Below are positions 25,251-34,827 of a stretch of 64,000 bases of DNA, piece after piece (positions within the stretch are counted from its first letter, which is position 1; each line of letters opens with the position of its first letter). The stretch covers positions 1,859,750 through 1,923,749 of the forward strand of contig NZ_CP017881.1 in the NCBI RefSeq assembly GCF_002761295.1. Direction: 5' to 3'. Origin of the DNA: Methanohalophilus portucalensis (GTDB taxonomy: Archaea; Halobacteriota; Methanosarcinia; Methanosarcinales; Methanosarcinaceae). The position numbers and the translations under genes are program-made. The notes beneath the pieces are model-generated. The model saw nothing but the letters and a program-made list of their open reading frames with translations. It was not told the DNA's origin and did not search any database.

Positions 25251-28040
25251 ATGGATATTGAAAAAATACTTTCCAAAATAAAATCATCCAGGGGTTACGA
25301 AGGACAAATCGTACACAGTGAATCCATAAAAGAAAAACAGGGAAAGTATGATAATGTCGATATCAAACCATTGCTCAGATTTGCCCTGCATGAAAGAGGA
25401 ATTAAAAGACTATATTCCCATCAGACAGAAGCTATTGAAAAGATCAGAAGTGGAAAAGATATCGTACTGGCAACCAGTACTGCCAGCGGAAAATCCCTGG
25501 CATATACAATACCTGTTTTTGAAGAAATAATGGATCATCCTGACTCCACTGTCCTTTATATATCGCCCTTAAATGCCCTTGCCAATGATCAGTATTCAAA
25601 TTTTGTGAAATTGAGAGATGTACTGGGTGAAAGTATTGACATTGCCCGTTTTGTAGGATCATCCTCAAAAGAAGAGAGATGGCAGGCAAAAGCCGATGCA
25701 AATATTATTTTTACCAATCCCGAAATGCTGCATATGAGTGTACTGGGCTGGAAACAGCAGTGGTACAGAGTATTATCCAACCTGAAATACATAATCCTGG
25801 ATGAAAGCCATTATTACACCGGTGTCACCGGCAGCAACATGGCAAATCTGTTGCGCCGGCTGCAGAGAATATGCGACCACTACGGCTCCAATCCCCAATA
25901 CATATGCTGCAGTGCCACCATTGGCAACCCCGGGAAACATGCATGCAGCCTGACTGGAAAAAACGTGGAGGTCATTGACAGGGATGGTTCAGGCAGGGGA
26001 GCACAAAAGTTTGTATTCTGGAACCCCCCCGCATACTATAACAAAAAGGGTTATTTCTTGCGCAAAAGCAGTTTTGCAGATTCAAACCGGCTGTTTACCA
26101 CATTAATACAGGAAGGGTTACAAACTATTCTTTTTACCCGTTCCCGCCAGAAAATGGAGAGAATGTACCTCCAATCAAAAAATGAACTGCAAAACCGGGG
26201 GTTGAAAGAAAAGATCTCCCCTTATCGTGGTGGCTATAGTCCAGAAGACAGGATTCTCATAGAAAAACAATTGCAGAATGGTACCCTTAAAGGCGTCCTT
26301 TCAACAAATGCCTTAGAACTCGGGATTGACATCGGAGGACTCGACGGTTGTATCCTTGATGGATTTCCAGGCACTATAATGAGCACACGACAGCAGGCCG
26401 GAAGAGCCGGCAGAGGAGAGAACGAAAGCATGGTGGTACTTGTTGCCGGCCAGGATGCCCTGGACCAGTACTACATGCGCAATCCAGAGAAATTTTTTGC
26501 AAAATCTTGCGAGGATGCTGTCATCAATCCTGAAAATACCTACATACAAACGGGACATATCCTGTGTGCAGCAAAAGAATTACCCCTGCAACAGGAGGAC
26601 GAGAAGTATTTCGGTAGCGGAATACGGGATGTCATTGACGTCCTGAAGGAAGAAAAATTGCTTGCAGAAAATGAAAAGGGTACAATCTGTCTTGATAATC
26701 ATCCTCATGGACAGGTGAACATAAGGGGAGCCGGGAGGAACGGATATTCCCTTATAGATATCACAGGTGGCAAGAGGAAAATTATTGAAAAAGATCTGGA
26801 ACGCTCAATGGCTTTCAGGGAAGCATTTGAAGGAGCCATCTATATCCATATGGGAAATCCCTATGTTGTGCAAAAAATGAACCACAGCAAGAAAGAGATC
26901 CTTGTTGAGAAGGGTAAAGCTGATTATTATACCAAACCAATGATTGCCTCCGAGATATTCCTCAGAGAAAAGTACGAGGAAAAAAAGCCCGGGAAACTGG
27001 ACGATATTACCGTCGGTTTGGGAAGGGTCGAGGTTGTCGAACAGGTAACAGGTTTCCGCAGAATACAGCACGGATCGGATGAAGAGATGGGCAGGAAGGA
27101 GATAGAAATGCCCCCCTCATCCCTTGAAACCGAAAGTTTGTGGATAGACCTGCCTGCAGGCTATGAAGAGATGGTGAATAAACAAAAGCGGGATTTTGCC
27201 GGTGGCCTGCATGCAATTGAACATGCAATGATAGCAATGTATCCAATACATCTGCTTGCAGATCGCAACGATGTCGGAGGAGTATCCACGCCATCACATG
27301 GAGATCTGGAGGGAAGAAGCGGGATATTCATCTATGATGGTCATGAAGGAGGCGTTGGTTTTGCAGAGAATGGTTTTGAAAAAATTGAAGAAATGCTTGA
27401 TGTTACCTTAAAAGCAATCAAGGGTTGCCCCTGTGAAGAGGGATGTCCTTCATGTATCCAGTCCCCGAAATGTGGCAATAACAATGAGCCACTGGATAAA
27501 CATGCAGCTATAATGATAATGCATGAAATACTTGGATTGGAGAAATACATCCCCCCTGCAAAGAAGGAAAGAAAAACCGTCTCAAAATCGCAGGGCAAAC
27601 TTTCTACAGATAATACAAGCAACACAGATGCATTAAACCGTGCCCGAAGTAAATTGCGGAATAAGAAAAAAGCGAGTGTTGAAGAACTGATAATAAAGGG
27701 CCAGGAATGCAGGACAGATCACAAAAAGGCCTATGAATTGTTCAGTAAGGCACTGGAAATGGAGCCGTCCAACAAGAATGCCCTTTTCAATAAAGGAGTG
27801 GCCTGCATACAGCTGGGCAAGTATTCCCAGGCAAACAGGTGTTTTGATACCCTTGTGCAGCAAGGCATGAACAAACCGATAATATGGGAAATGAAGGGGC
27901 GGGCTTTTCATGGAATGCACAATTACGGGATGGCTGTACAGATGTACAAACAGGCACTTGGATTGCATCCAAAAGATAAAGATGACATAAAGCGGATTCA
28001 GGGATTGCTTGGAAAAGCACGCAAGAGCGCTAATGGCTGA
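25251..28040 (+). CDS. MrfA/Hrq1-type DEAD-box helicase with C-terminal TPRs
   Basis: About 929 residues. The helicase core has Walker A STASGKS, LDESHYY (motif II as DESH), SATIGNP, TNALELGIDIGG and QQAGRAGR. A DUF1998 region follows with the four-cysteine signature CPCEEGCPSCIQSPKC, as in MrfA and yeast Hrq1, which unwind DNA 3'-5' in crosslink repair. After about residue 800 come tetratricopeptide repeats (AYELFSKALEMEPSNKNALFNKG; AVQMYKQALGLHPKD), not part of ordinary MrfA. The ATG at 25251 follows GAGG by 8 bp. It ends 19 bp before a convergent lipoprotein pseudogene. Confidence 0.85.
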   Translation: MDIEKILSKIKSSRGYEGQIVHSESIKEKQGKYDNVDIKPLLRFALHERGIKRLYSHQTEAIEKIRSGKDIVLATSTASGKSLAYTIPVFEEIMDHPDSTVLYISPLNALANDQYSNFVKLRDVLGESIDIARFVGSSSKEERWQAKADANIIFTNPEMLHMSVLGWKQQWYRVLSNLKYIILDESHYYTGVTGSNMANLLRRLQRICDHYGSNPQYICCSATIGNPGKHACSLTGKNVEVIDRDGSGRGAQKFVFWNPPAYYNKKGYFLRKSSFADSNRLFTTLIQEGLQTILFTRSRQKMERMYLQSKNELQNRGLKEKISPYRGGYSPEDRILIEKQLQNGTLKGVLSTNALELGIDIGGLDGCILDGFPGTIMSTRQQAGRAGRGENESMVVLVAGQDALDQYYMRNPEKFFAKSCEDAVINPENTYIQTGHILCAAKELPLQQEDEKYFGSGIRDVIDVLKEEKLLAENEKGTICLDNHPHGQVNIRGAGRNGYSLIDITGGKRKIIEKDLERSMAFREAFEGAIYIHMGNPYVVQKMNHSKKEILVEKGKADYYTKPMIASEIFLREKYEEKKPGKLDDITVGLGRVEVVEQVTGFRRIQHGSDEEMGRKEIEMPPSSLETESLWIDLPAGYEEMVNKQKRDFAGGLHAIEHAMIAMYPIHLLADRNDVGGVSTPSHGDLEGRSGIFIYDGHEGGVGFAENGFEKIEEMLDVTLKAIKGCPCEEGCPSCIQSPKCGNNNEPLDKHAAIMIMHEILGLEKYIPPAKKERKTVSKSQGKLSTDNTSNTDALNRARSKLRNKKKASVEELIIKGQECRTDHKKAYELFSKALEMEPSNKNALFNKGVACIQLGKYSQANRCFDTLVQQGMNKPIIWEMKGRAFHGMHNYGMAVQMYKQALGLHPKDKDDIKRIQGLLGKARKSANG

Positions 28041-28058
28041 TAATAGAGATATCAAACA

Positions 28059-28477
28059 TTATTTTACTGTGACCTCAAGTGTCATTTCCGGGATATCTGT
28101 CACACTGAAAGTGTAGGTGCCTTTTTCAGTGAAAGTGTAGAAATAAACATCTTTGGAACTCATTTCCTGATTTTCAAAGAGGTTATCGTCGCTCACAAGT
28201 ACGTAGGTACCCTGTGGTTTATAGTTTCTCCAGGCTATAGCATCCCCTATTTCTAATTCCATTTCAGAAGGAGTCATTACCCCATAGTATTCCATTCTTA
28301 CACCATGATGTTTGCCATCATCGGCTATTTCACATCCCCTGATGAAACATTTTCTGGGGATGTATCTTCTTCCAACCCTTCCATACTAGAGGAACTATCC
28401 GAAGTACCAGCACAACCACTAACCACTATCATAGAGATTATCATTAATGCAAACAGAATTAACCAATTATATTTCAT
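28059..28477 (-). pseudogene. Frameshifted lipoprotein with cupredoxin-like C-terminal domain
   Basis: From ATG 28477 (GGTGT ribosome site) a 50-codon frame encodes a lipoprotein signal peptide (hydrophobic stretch ending VVSGC, Cys22 as the lipid site), a Ser/Glu-rich linker and ...VSSGDVK, then TAG. The frame that continues the protein (EIADDGKHHGVRMEYYGV... to the TAA at 28059) is shifted by one base at about 28329-28334, within GATGTGAAATAG. A single missing base would restore GDVEIADDG. The distal part (LEIGDAIAWRN, TYTFSVTDI) is a beta-sandwich with cupredoxin-like character, but without clear copper ligands. It is either a true pseudogene or a sequencing error. Confidence 0.7.
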
Positions 28478-28736
28478 ATCGACACCTTATTACCATCTGG
28501 CCCTTTACGCATATAAAATCTATATTTTTAACCTTTATATTTTTTATGAGAGAGGCATCGCTCTGACTAAATTTTTGTCCTTTTATAAGTGACTTAATAG
28601 CAAAACTCCGTTGCACAAATCCAAAGAAACAAAAAATATACTAAGATACATTACAGTAGAAAATAAAATAATATAAGGAAATTTACAGGATAATATAACA
28701 GACCGAACTAAGGGATAAAAGGATAAAAAATAGGTA
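28478..28736. other. Intergenic spacer before the tRNA cluster
   Basis: About 260 bp of A+T-rich sequence between the lipoprotein gene and tRNA-Gly; it contains the promoter of the former. No gene seen. Confidence 0.5.
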
Positions 28737-28808
28737 TACATCAGCCGGGATTCGAACCCGGGTTCGAGCGTTGGCAACGCCCGGTGATAACCACTACACT
28801 ACTGATGT
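28737..28808 (-). tRNA. tRNA-Gly (anticodon GCC)
   Basis: Acceptor arms ACATCAG and CTGATGT pair over 7 bp; the anticodon stem GGGCG/CGCTC encloses TTGCCAA (anticodon GCC). The T-arm is CCGGG-TTCGAAT-CCCGG, and discriminator A is at 28737. CCA is not encoded. The first pair is A1-U72 rather than the usual G1-C72. Confidence 0.92.
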
Positions 28809-28822
28809 TCATACTGAATTGG

Positions 28823-28896
28823 TGCCCAGACCCGGACTCGAACCGGGGACAACTGCCTCTTCAGGGCAGCGCTCTCCCAAACTGAGCTACCTGGGC
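28823..28896 (-). tRNA. tRNA-Phe (anticodon GAA)
   Basis: Acceptor GCCCAGG/TCTGGGC; anticodon stem CTGCC/GGCAG around CTGAAGA (GAA at 34-36); T-arm with GGTTCGAGTCC. Discriminator A at 28823 and encoded CCA at 28820-28822. It is transcribed between tRNA-Val and tRNA-Gly, probably as one precursor. Confidence 0.95.
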
Positions 28897-28953
28897 ATTG
28901 GGAGCACCACATAAATGCGGTTTTTTTATTTAAACATATCGCAATTTCGGAAG

Positions 28954-29027
28954 TGGGCCCGCTGAGAGTCGAACTCAGGATCCCCGCCATGTCAAGGCGA
29001 TGTCATAACCTACTAGACCACGGGCCC
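28954..29027 (-). tRNA. tRNA-Val (anticodon GAC)
   Basis: Acceptor GGGCCCG/CGGGCCC; anticodon loop TTGACAT (GAC); T-arm GAGTTCGACTC; discriminator A at 28954. CCA is not encoded. The body is almost identical to tRNA-Val(TAC) at 39142. Confidence 0.95.
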
Positions 29028-29336
29028 ATTTTGCTTATCAGACATCTACAAAAACGCAGACACCCTGTACCTCAGGGCCACCCTGAAGCACTCTCCCTAT
29101 ACAGATTTAACCTATATATATTTTGTTGCTCCCCAGAGAGGTATATATAAAGAAGACAGCGCCGTCAGGCCATAAAATCTGACAAAGCAAAATGAATAAT
29201 GATTAAGAACCGCGGTCTGACTTAAACAAAAAACAAGTGAAGAAGAACAATAGATAAATATGATCAAATAGACTTGATAAAAATGTTTATTGATCATGAA
29301 CAACAGTTATATATTGGAATTTAATTAAGGAGAGGC
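29028..29336. other. Intergenic region with divergent promoters
   Basis: 309 bp between tRNA-Val and mrpA. On the minus strand AAAATATATATAGG (about 29111-29124) may drive the tRNAs. On the plus strand GTTATATATTGG at about 29303-29314 lies about 25 bp before mrpA, whose ATG is preceded by AAGGAGAGG. No gene seen. Confidence 0.5.
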
Positions 29337-31706
29337 ATGGACTCCTTTACGGCAATCATACTGGCTATATTTTTACCCTTTGCCGCGGCGATATTCATAC
29401 CGCTGCTGGAAAAGTTCCTGAAACACAGGATCGGTTGGTTTGCAGCAGGAATTGCCTTCCTGAGTTTTGCATTAATAGGTATAGTAGCTCCCGAAATAAT
29501 TCATGGACATATAATACAACACTCAATTGAGTGGATGCCAAGCATCGGTGCAGAATTTAGCATTTATGCCGATGGGCTGGCCATGATGATCGGATTCATA
29601 GCATCCGGTATCGGTGTAATTATAATGTCCTATTCCAATGGGTACATGTCCCACAAGGAAGACCTCCCCCGTTATTACCAGTACTTGCTCTTATTCATGG
29701 GGTCCATGATCGGTATGGTCTTTGCAGGGAATACACTCCAGCTATTCATATTCTGGGAACTTACCAGTATCACATCATTCATGCTCATCGGTTACTGGAG
29801 AGGGAAACCCGCTTCCATCTACGGGGCCACCAAATCCCTGCTGCTCACAGCAGGTGGCGGTCTTTTCATGCTGGCAGGATTTATCCTGCTACATACTATT
29901 ACAGGGTCCTACGATATCGCTACTATTCTCCAGAACCCCGCCATAATTGAAAACATCAAAGCTCATCCTTTCTTCTTAATAACACTGGTCCTTATCCTGA
30001 TAGGTGCAGCTGCCAAATCCGCACAGGGGCCTTTTTACATATGGCTTCCAAATGCAATGGAGGCTCCCACACCAGTCAGTGCTTTTTTACATTCAGCAAC
30101 AATGGTTAAGGCCGGAATATATCTGGTAGCCAGGGTACACCCCATATTTTCAGGCACAGAAGCCTGGTTTATTCTGGTAAGTGGAATTGGCATATTCACA
30201 ATGCTGCTTGCGGGATTTTTGGCCTTCCGCCAGACAGACATCAAAGCAATCCTGGCATATTCAACTATCAGCCAGCTGGCATACATGATGACAATGTATG
30301 GTTACACATCCTACCACGAACCCGGTTTAGGAGTGGCAGCAGCAACATTCCATCTTCTCAACCACGCAACTTTCAAAGCGTGCCTTTTCCTGGTAGCAGG
30401 TATTGTTGCACACGAGGCAGCCACCAGGGACATACGCAAACTCGGTGGTTTGCGAAAGGACATGCCGATTACCTTTATCATTGCATCCATAGCAGCCCTT
30501 GCAATGGCAGGAATTCCACCTCTTAATGGTTTCCTTAGTAAGGAAATGTTCTACGAAACCTCTGTTGAGATGGGCCACATCATAGGAGGGCCTTTCACAT
30601 TCCTGATACCGGCAGCAGCAGTACTGGGAGGTGTATTTACCTTTGCTTATTCCATCAAACTTATCGACGGGATATTCCTGGGAGAAAAACACCATGACCA
30701 CCTACCTGAACATATACATGAACCACCGTACACAATGCTTGTTCCTGCAGCATTCCTTGCAGGTCTTGTCATCCTGTTTGGCCTTGTCCCTTCGATTCCG
30801 GTTCACAATATAATTGAACCTACAACCGCGGGAATCGTGCTCGAGGAAGTACATCTGCATGTTAAACTCTGGCATGGTTTTACACCGGCCCTTTTCATGA
30901 CAGTAATCACTTTCATAGCAGGCCTGACAATTTACACACGCTATGATAGTATAGCGGCCTGGCAGGACAGGTTTAATGCAAAATATCCGCGGGTAAGTGT
31001 GAACTATTACTATGACAGGATTGTTGATGGAGCAAAGGGAAGTGCAAAGGGATTTGCCAACTTTACCCAGCCCGGTAGCATAAAGCTCTACATCTATGCT
31101 ATATTATTTTTAATGGTCATACTGTTTGCCATACCAGCATTCATGATGGCAACACAGGTATTCCCTGCCAACCTTAATTTTGACATTCCCCCTTACGAGG
31201 CACTGATAATGACCCTTATGGTCATTGCAGCAGTCGCAGCAGCAACCCTGCATAGATATCTTCCTGCCGTAATAGCACTTTCTGCAGTTGGTTATATGGT
31301 CAGCTTGGTATTCATATATCTCAAAGCACCCGACCTTGCTCTTACACAGGTACTTGTGGAAACTCTGGCAACAATAATATTTTTGCTTGTGATAGCAAGG
31401 GTACCCCAGACATTCAAAGAAAAAATACCAAAAACCACATTGATAAGAGATATAGGAATTTCATTTACTGTTGCTGCCACTGTATTGATCCTATTACTTA
31501 ATGCAACACAGGGTATAGCACCACCATTTGAATCCCTGTCCCACTATTTCCTGGAGAACAGTGTAAAACTTGCAGGAGGACATAATGTTGTAAATGTAAT
31601 CCTTGTAGATTTCCGTGGCTATGATACCCTGGGAGAAATATCAGTATTATGTCTGGCAGCACTTGGGGTCTATAATCTTATAAAGAGCAGAGGTGAAGGA
31701 GAATGA
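29337..31706 (+). CDS. mrpA: Mrp-type Na+/H+ antiporter subunit A
   Basis: 789 residues and about 20 membrane helices. The NuoL/ND5-like core is clear: the Glu in WELTSITSFMLIGYW, the Lys in AAAKSAQGPFYIWLPNAMEAPTPVSAFLHSATMVKAG, and the second proton-channel helix with LLNHATFKACLFLVAG. The C-terminal part (after about 610) is the MrpB/MbhD-like extension (PDLALTQVLVETLATIIFLLV) seen in full-length MrpA. The complex swaps Na+ for H+ across the membrane. In Methanosarcina Mrp supports sodium balance during methanogenesis. First gene of a seven-gene operon; it overlaps mrpB by 4 bp. Confidence 0.96.
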   Translation: MDSFTAIILAIFLPFAAAIFIPLLEKFLKHRIGWFAAGIAFLSFALIGIVAPEIIHGHIIQHSIEWMPSIGAEFSIYADGLAMMIGFIASGIGVIIMSYSNGYMSHKEDLPRYYQYLLLFMGSMIGMVFAGNTLQLFIFWELTSITSFMLIGYWRGKPASIYGATKSLLLTAGGGLFMLAGFILLHTITGSYDIATILQNPAIIENIKAHPFFLITLVLILIGAAAKSAQGPFYIWLPNAMEAPTPVSAFLHSATMVKAGIYLVARVHPIFSGTEAWFILVSGIGIFTMLLAGFLAFRQTDIKAILAYSTISQLAYMMTMYGYTSYHEPGLGVAAATFHLLNHATFKACLFLVAGIVAHEAATRDIRKLGGLRKDMPITFIIASIAALAMAGIPPLNGFLSKEMFYETSVEMGHIIGGPFTFLIPAAAVLGGVFTFAYSIKLIDGIFLGEKHHDHLPEHIHEPPYTMLVPAAFLAGLVILFGLVPSIPVHNIIEPTTAGIVLEEVHLHVKLWHGFTPALFMTVITFIAGLTIYTRYDSIAAWQDRFNAKYPRVSVNYYYDRIVDGAKGSAKGFANFTQPGSIKLYIYAILFLMVILFAIPAFMMATQVFPANLNFDIPPYEALIMTLMVIAAVAAATLHRYLPAVIALSAVGYMVSLVFIYLKAPDLALTQVLVETLATIIFLLVIARVPQTFKEKIPKTTLIRDIGISFTVAATVLILLLNATQGIAPPFESLSHYFLENSVKLAGGHNVVNVILVDFRGYDTLGEISVLCLAALGVYNLIKSRGEGE

Positions 31707-32119
31707 CTACATTAATCACAAAGACAATTACAAAAATCTGTATCCCTCTTGTAAGTTTATTTTCTATATCCCTTTTATTGGCAGGACACAATAATCCCGG
31801 AGGAGGATTTATCGGCGGTGTAATGTTTGCCTCTGTAATTTCCCTTACCTACGTAGTATTTGGTTTAAAGTACACCAAATCATTCTTTAATCCTTCCTGG
31901 GACAAATTATTCGGGGCAGGATTACTCATTGCTTCATTGACCGCTTTTGGAGCAATACTATACGGAAACAATTTTTTCAGGAGTTCAATCAAATTTGTAG
32001 ATATCCCCCTCTACGGTGAAATAGAGTTGGCATCAGCCACCCTCTTTGATATTGGAGTATATTTTGTCGTAATTGGCACTCTGCTACATATATTCAAAAA
32101 CGTGGGTGAAGATAAATGA
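31703..32119 (+). CDS. mrpB: Mrp antiporter subunit B
   Basis: 138 residues and four membrane helices. It carries the MnhB hallmark GHNNPGGGFIGGVMFASVISLTYVVFG directly after the first helix and a C-terminal DIGVYFVVIGTLL helix. Small integral subunit needed for Mrp complex assembly. Both ends overlap neighbours by ATGA, indicating coupled translation. Confidence 0.95.
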   Translation: MTTLITKTITKICIPLVSLFSISLLLAGHNNPGGGFIGGVMFASVISLTYVVFGLKYTKSFFNPSWDKLFGAGLLIASLTAFGAILYGNNFFRSSIKFVDIPLYGEIELASATLFDIGVYFVVIGTLLHIFKNVGEDK

Positions 32120-32535
32120 ACAATACAATATTATCGATTACAATAGCCCTGATATTTGGAATTGGGACATTTTTAATCCTACGCAGGGACATCATAAAAA
32201 TCATTATTGGTTTATCCCTGATTTCCCATGCAGTAAACATGCTAATCGTTTCAACTGGAGTATTTGATGGTGAAAAAGCTCCTATAATAACAGACGGCCA
32301 TCATGGTTCTGGCAGCGGGATAATTTTTACAGATAAATTATCAGAAGGTATACTTGCACCAATTGTACCTTCTGGAGTGGAAACCCCTTTCGTAGACCCC
32401 CTGGTCCAGGCTCTTGTATTAACAGCTATTGTAATCAGCCTTGCGACTACTGCATTTATACTTATACTGGCCTACCGCATCCATGAAGAATACGGCACCA
32501 CAGATATCAGGAAACTCAGGAGGCTGCGGGGATGA
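32116..32535 (+). CDS. mrpC: Mrp antiporter subunit C (NuoK-like)
   Basis: 139 residues with three helices, homologous to complex I subunit NuoK/ND4L: GIGTFLILRRDIIKIIIGLSLISHAVNMLIV, then after a longer-than-usual loop (about 50-85, Gly/Ser/His-rich) DPLVQALVLTAIVISLATTAFILIL. The loop between helices 2 and 3 is on the outer side. Overlaps mrpB and mrpD by 4 bp each. Confidence 0.95.
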   Translation: MNNTILSITIALIFGIGTFLILRRDIIKIIIGLSLISHAVNMLIVSTGVFDGEKAPIITDGHHGSGSGIIFTDKLSEGILAPIVPSGVETPFVDPLVQALVLTAIVISLATTAFILILAYRIHEEYGTTDIRKLRRLRG

Positions 32536-34070
32536 ATATTCAGGAACATCTCCCAATATTACTGGTTGCAACACCTATTCTTATGTCAGCATTAATGATA
32601 ATGCTGCGTTCCAGGCCAACTTTCCAGAAAACACTCAACATAATTGTATCAGCATCCATATTATTGATGAGTATTATTCTCCTCTTGCAAGTATGGAACA
32701 GCGGGATACAGGTTTACGAAGTTGGAGAATGGGGTAAATATGGAATAATGCTCGTTGCCGACCTGCTGGGCTCCGGGATGGTTGTATTGAGTTCAGGGAT
32801 ATCCCTGCTTGCGCTTATATATTCCCTTGACTACATCGAAGGAAAGTCCCTGAACACAACATATCATTCCCTTTTTAACCTGCTTGTTGCAGGCTTAAAT
32901 GGAACATTCCTCACCGGGGACATCTTCAATATGTTTGTGTTTTTCGAAATACTGCTGCTTTCATCATGCGGACTGGTAGTAGCTTCGGAAAACGGAGGTG
33001 TCACAAAAATTTCCGATAAAATGGAGGCGACATTCAAGTATCTCATCTTGAACATAATCGGATCGATGGTAATGCTGATTGCAATTGCTTCCCTGTATGC
33101 CACCATGGGAACCCTGAATATGGCAGACCTGTCTGTCAAAATAGCTACACTGAGTGATGCAGGAACTATGCCCTGGCACATCTATTTCATTGCTTTGCTG
33201 TTTATCATCGTTTTTGGTAACAAGGCCGCCATATTCCCTCTTCATTACTGGCTGCCGGATGTTCACCCGACAGCCCCCTCACCCATAAGTGCCATGCTTA
33301 GCGGCGTTATGATAAAAGTGGGAGCATATGGAATTCTCAGGGTATATTTCCTGGTCTTTAAAGATGCACTGTTTTTACTACAACCAATTATCATCCTGCT
33401 TGCATTGATTACCATAGCAATAGGAGCCATTGCTGCTGTCGGCCAGAAAGATGTCAAAAGACTACTTGCCTATTCCAGTGTCAGCCAGATAGGTTATGTT
33501 TTCCTGGGGATTGGAATGGGAACAGCTTATGCCCTTGCAGCTTCTTTGGTATATCTTGTTAATCATGCAATTGCCAAATCTATGCTTTTCCTGACCTCCG
33601 GAGGAATTATTCACCATGCCGGAACAAGGGATATGCATCAGATGGGAGGAATGGTCAAAAGTGCGCCTCTGATGAGTAGCATGTTCCTTATAGGAGCAAT
33701 GTCCATTGCAGGATTGCCGCCGCTGGGAGGTTTTATAGCAAAATTTGTCCTTTTTGATGCGGCCATGTTGGGAGAATATTATTTGCCAGTGCTTATAGGA
33801 TTTGCATTCGCAGTTTTTACAATATTCTACATGTTCAGGGCATGGCTACTCATGTTCTGGGGTGAAGCAAGGGATTCTGAAAAATATGGCCCATATTCAT
33901 CACATGGACTTTCACCAATGATTACAGTACCAATAATTATACTTGCAGCCGCTGTACTCATCCTTGGTGTGTATTCAGAACCATTGATAGCTCTTTCAAG
34001 TGAGATTGCAAATCAGCTCCTTGATCCACAACCATATATCAACGCAGTACTCGGAGGGAGCGTAAGATGA
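32532..34070 (+). CDS. mrpD: Mrp antiporter subunit D
   Basis: 512 residues and about 14 helices. Second NuoL/M/N-type antiporter-like subunit: MFVFFEILLLSSCGLVV contains the key Glu, GNKAAIFPLHYWLPDVHPTAPSPISAMLSGVMIKVGAYG the lysine helix, and VNHAIAKSMLFLTSGG the third site. With MrpA it forms the proton and sodium path. Overlaps both neighbours by ATGA. Confidence 0.96.
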   Translation: MNIQEHLPILLVATPILMSALMIMLRSRPTFQKTLNIIVSASILLMSIILLLQVWNSGIQVYEVGEWGKYGIMLVADLLGSGMVVLSSGISLLALIYSLDYIEGKSLNTTYHSLFNLLVAGLNGTFLTGDIFNMFVFFEILLLSSCGLVVASENGGVTKISDKMEATFKYLILNIIGSMVMLIAIASLYATMGTLNMADLSVKIATLSDAGTMPWHIYFIALLFIIVFGNKAAIFPLHYWLPDVHPTAPSPISAMLSGVMIKVGAYGILRVYFLVFKDALFLLQPIIILLALITIAIGAIAAVGQKDVKRLLAYSSVSQIGYVFLGIGMGTAYALAASLVYLVNHAIAKSMLFLTSGGIIHHAGTRDMHQMGGMVKSAPLMSSMFLIGAMSIAGLPPLGGFIAKFVLFDAAMLGEYYLPVLIGFAFAVFTIFYMFRAWLLMFWGEARDSEKYGPYSSHGLSPMITVPIIILAAAVLILGVYSEPLIALSSEIANQLLDPQPYINAVLGGSVR

Positions 34071-34561
34071 AGAGATATGTTCTGTATTCAATTGCACTTG
34101 GTTTTGTCTGGTGTTTTGTTCATGGTGTCGTTAACCTGAGCAATTTCCTCATAGGTGCCATGATCGGACCATTCCTGATCAGGCCATTTAAGGAACTCTA
34201 TAGTTTCGGAGAGGAAATTTCTTACAGGGAAAAATTAAACCGCATACCAAAACAGATACATTATTTCTCCATACTTATAGTTGAGATTGTAAAGGCAAGT
34301 TTCGTTGTAGCAAAAATCGTACTGCAACCAAAAATCGATATAAAACCTGGCATTATAGCAGTTCCCATCAGGGCAAAAACAGATGTTGGTATTACAGCTA
34401 TCGCAAACACCATCACCCTTACGCCTGGAACCCTTACTATTGATGTATCTGATGACAAATCTGCATTATATGTACACTGTATTGACATCGACAATGCAAA
34501 AGAAATACGTGATTCCATAAAGGACGATCTGGAAGAATATGTACTGGAGGCCTTCGAATGA
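34067..34561 (+). CDS. mrpE: Mrp antiporter subunit E
   Basis: 164 residues: two N-terminal membrane helices (VLYSIALGFVWCFVHG; LSNFLIGAMIGPFLI), then a third helix region and a cytosolic alpha/beta domain with TDVGITAIANTITLTPGTLTIDV, the MnhE signature, and VHCIDI. Structural subunit of the complex. It overlaps mrpF by 4 bp. Confidence 0.94.
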   Translation: MKRYVLYSIALGFVWCFVHGVVNLSNFLIGAMIGPFLIRPFKELYSFGEEISYREKLNRIPKQIHYFSILIVEIVKASFVVAKIVLQPKIDIKPGIIAVPIRAKTDVGITAIANTITLTPGTLTIDVSDDKSALYVHCIDIDNAKEIRDSIKDDLEEYVLEAFE

Positions 34562-34827
34562 ACACAATCCATTTGCTGGACATAGCACTTGTATTCATGG
34601 TATTATCAATTATCCCCTGTATCCACAGGATTATCAAAGGTCCAACAATTCCGGACAGAGTAATCGCAGTGGATGCCCTGGCAACAGTAATTGTGGTCAT
34701 GCTGGGTGTTTATTCTTTTGTCCAGGAATCTGTGTTCTTCATGGATGTAGCCCTTGTGATTTCTATTATAGCCTTTGTTGGAACCGTCACAATAGCAAAA
34801 TATCTGGATGAGGGAGTGGTATTCTGA
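34558..34827 (+). CDS. mrpF: Mrp antiporter subunit F
   Basis: 89 residues and three helices. The MnhF/PhaF pattern RIIKGPTIPDRVIAVDALATVIVVMLG contains the conserved Asp residues, followed by a C-terminal FVGTVTIAKYLDEGVVF. Its TGA stop lies inside the sequence CTGA, which appears also to open mrpG. Confidence 0.94.
   Translation: MNTIHLLDIALVFMVLSIIPCIHRIIKGPTIPDRVIAVDALATVIVVMLGVYSFVQESVFFMDVALVISIIAFVGTVTIAKYLDEGVVF

Noticed and set aside
28325-28340. In-frame TAG in the lipoprotein gene as a pyrrolysine codon
   Set aside because: Reading through TAG reaches another stop eight codons later, whereas a one-base shift continues into a good protein, so a frameshift explains it better.
29112-29303. 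Minus-strand 63-codon hydrophobic frame upstream of mrpA
   Set aside because: Lies in the promoter region of the tRNA cluster; composition reflects A+T content only.
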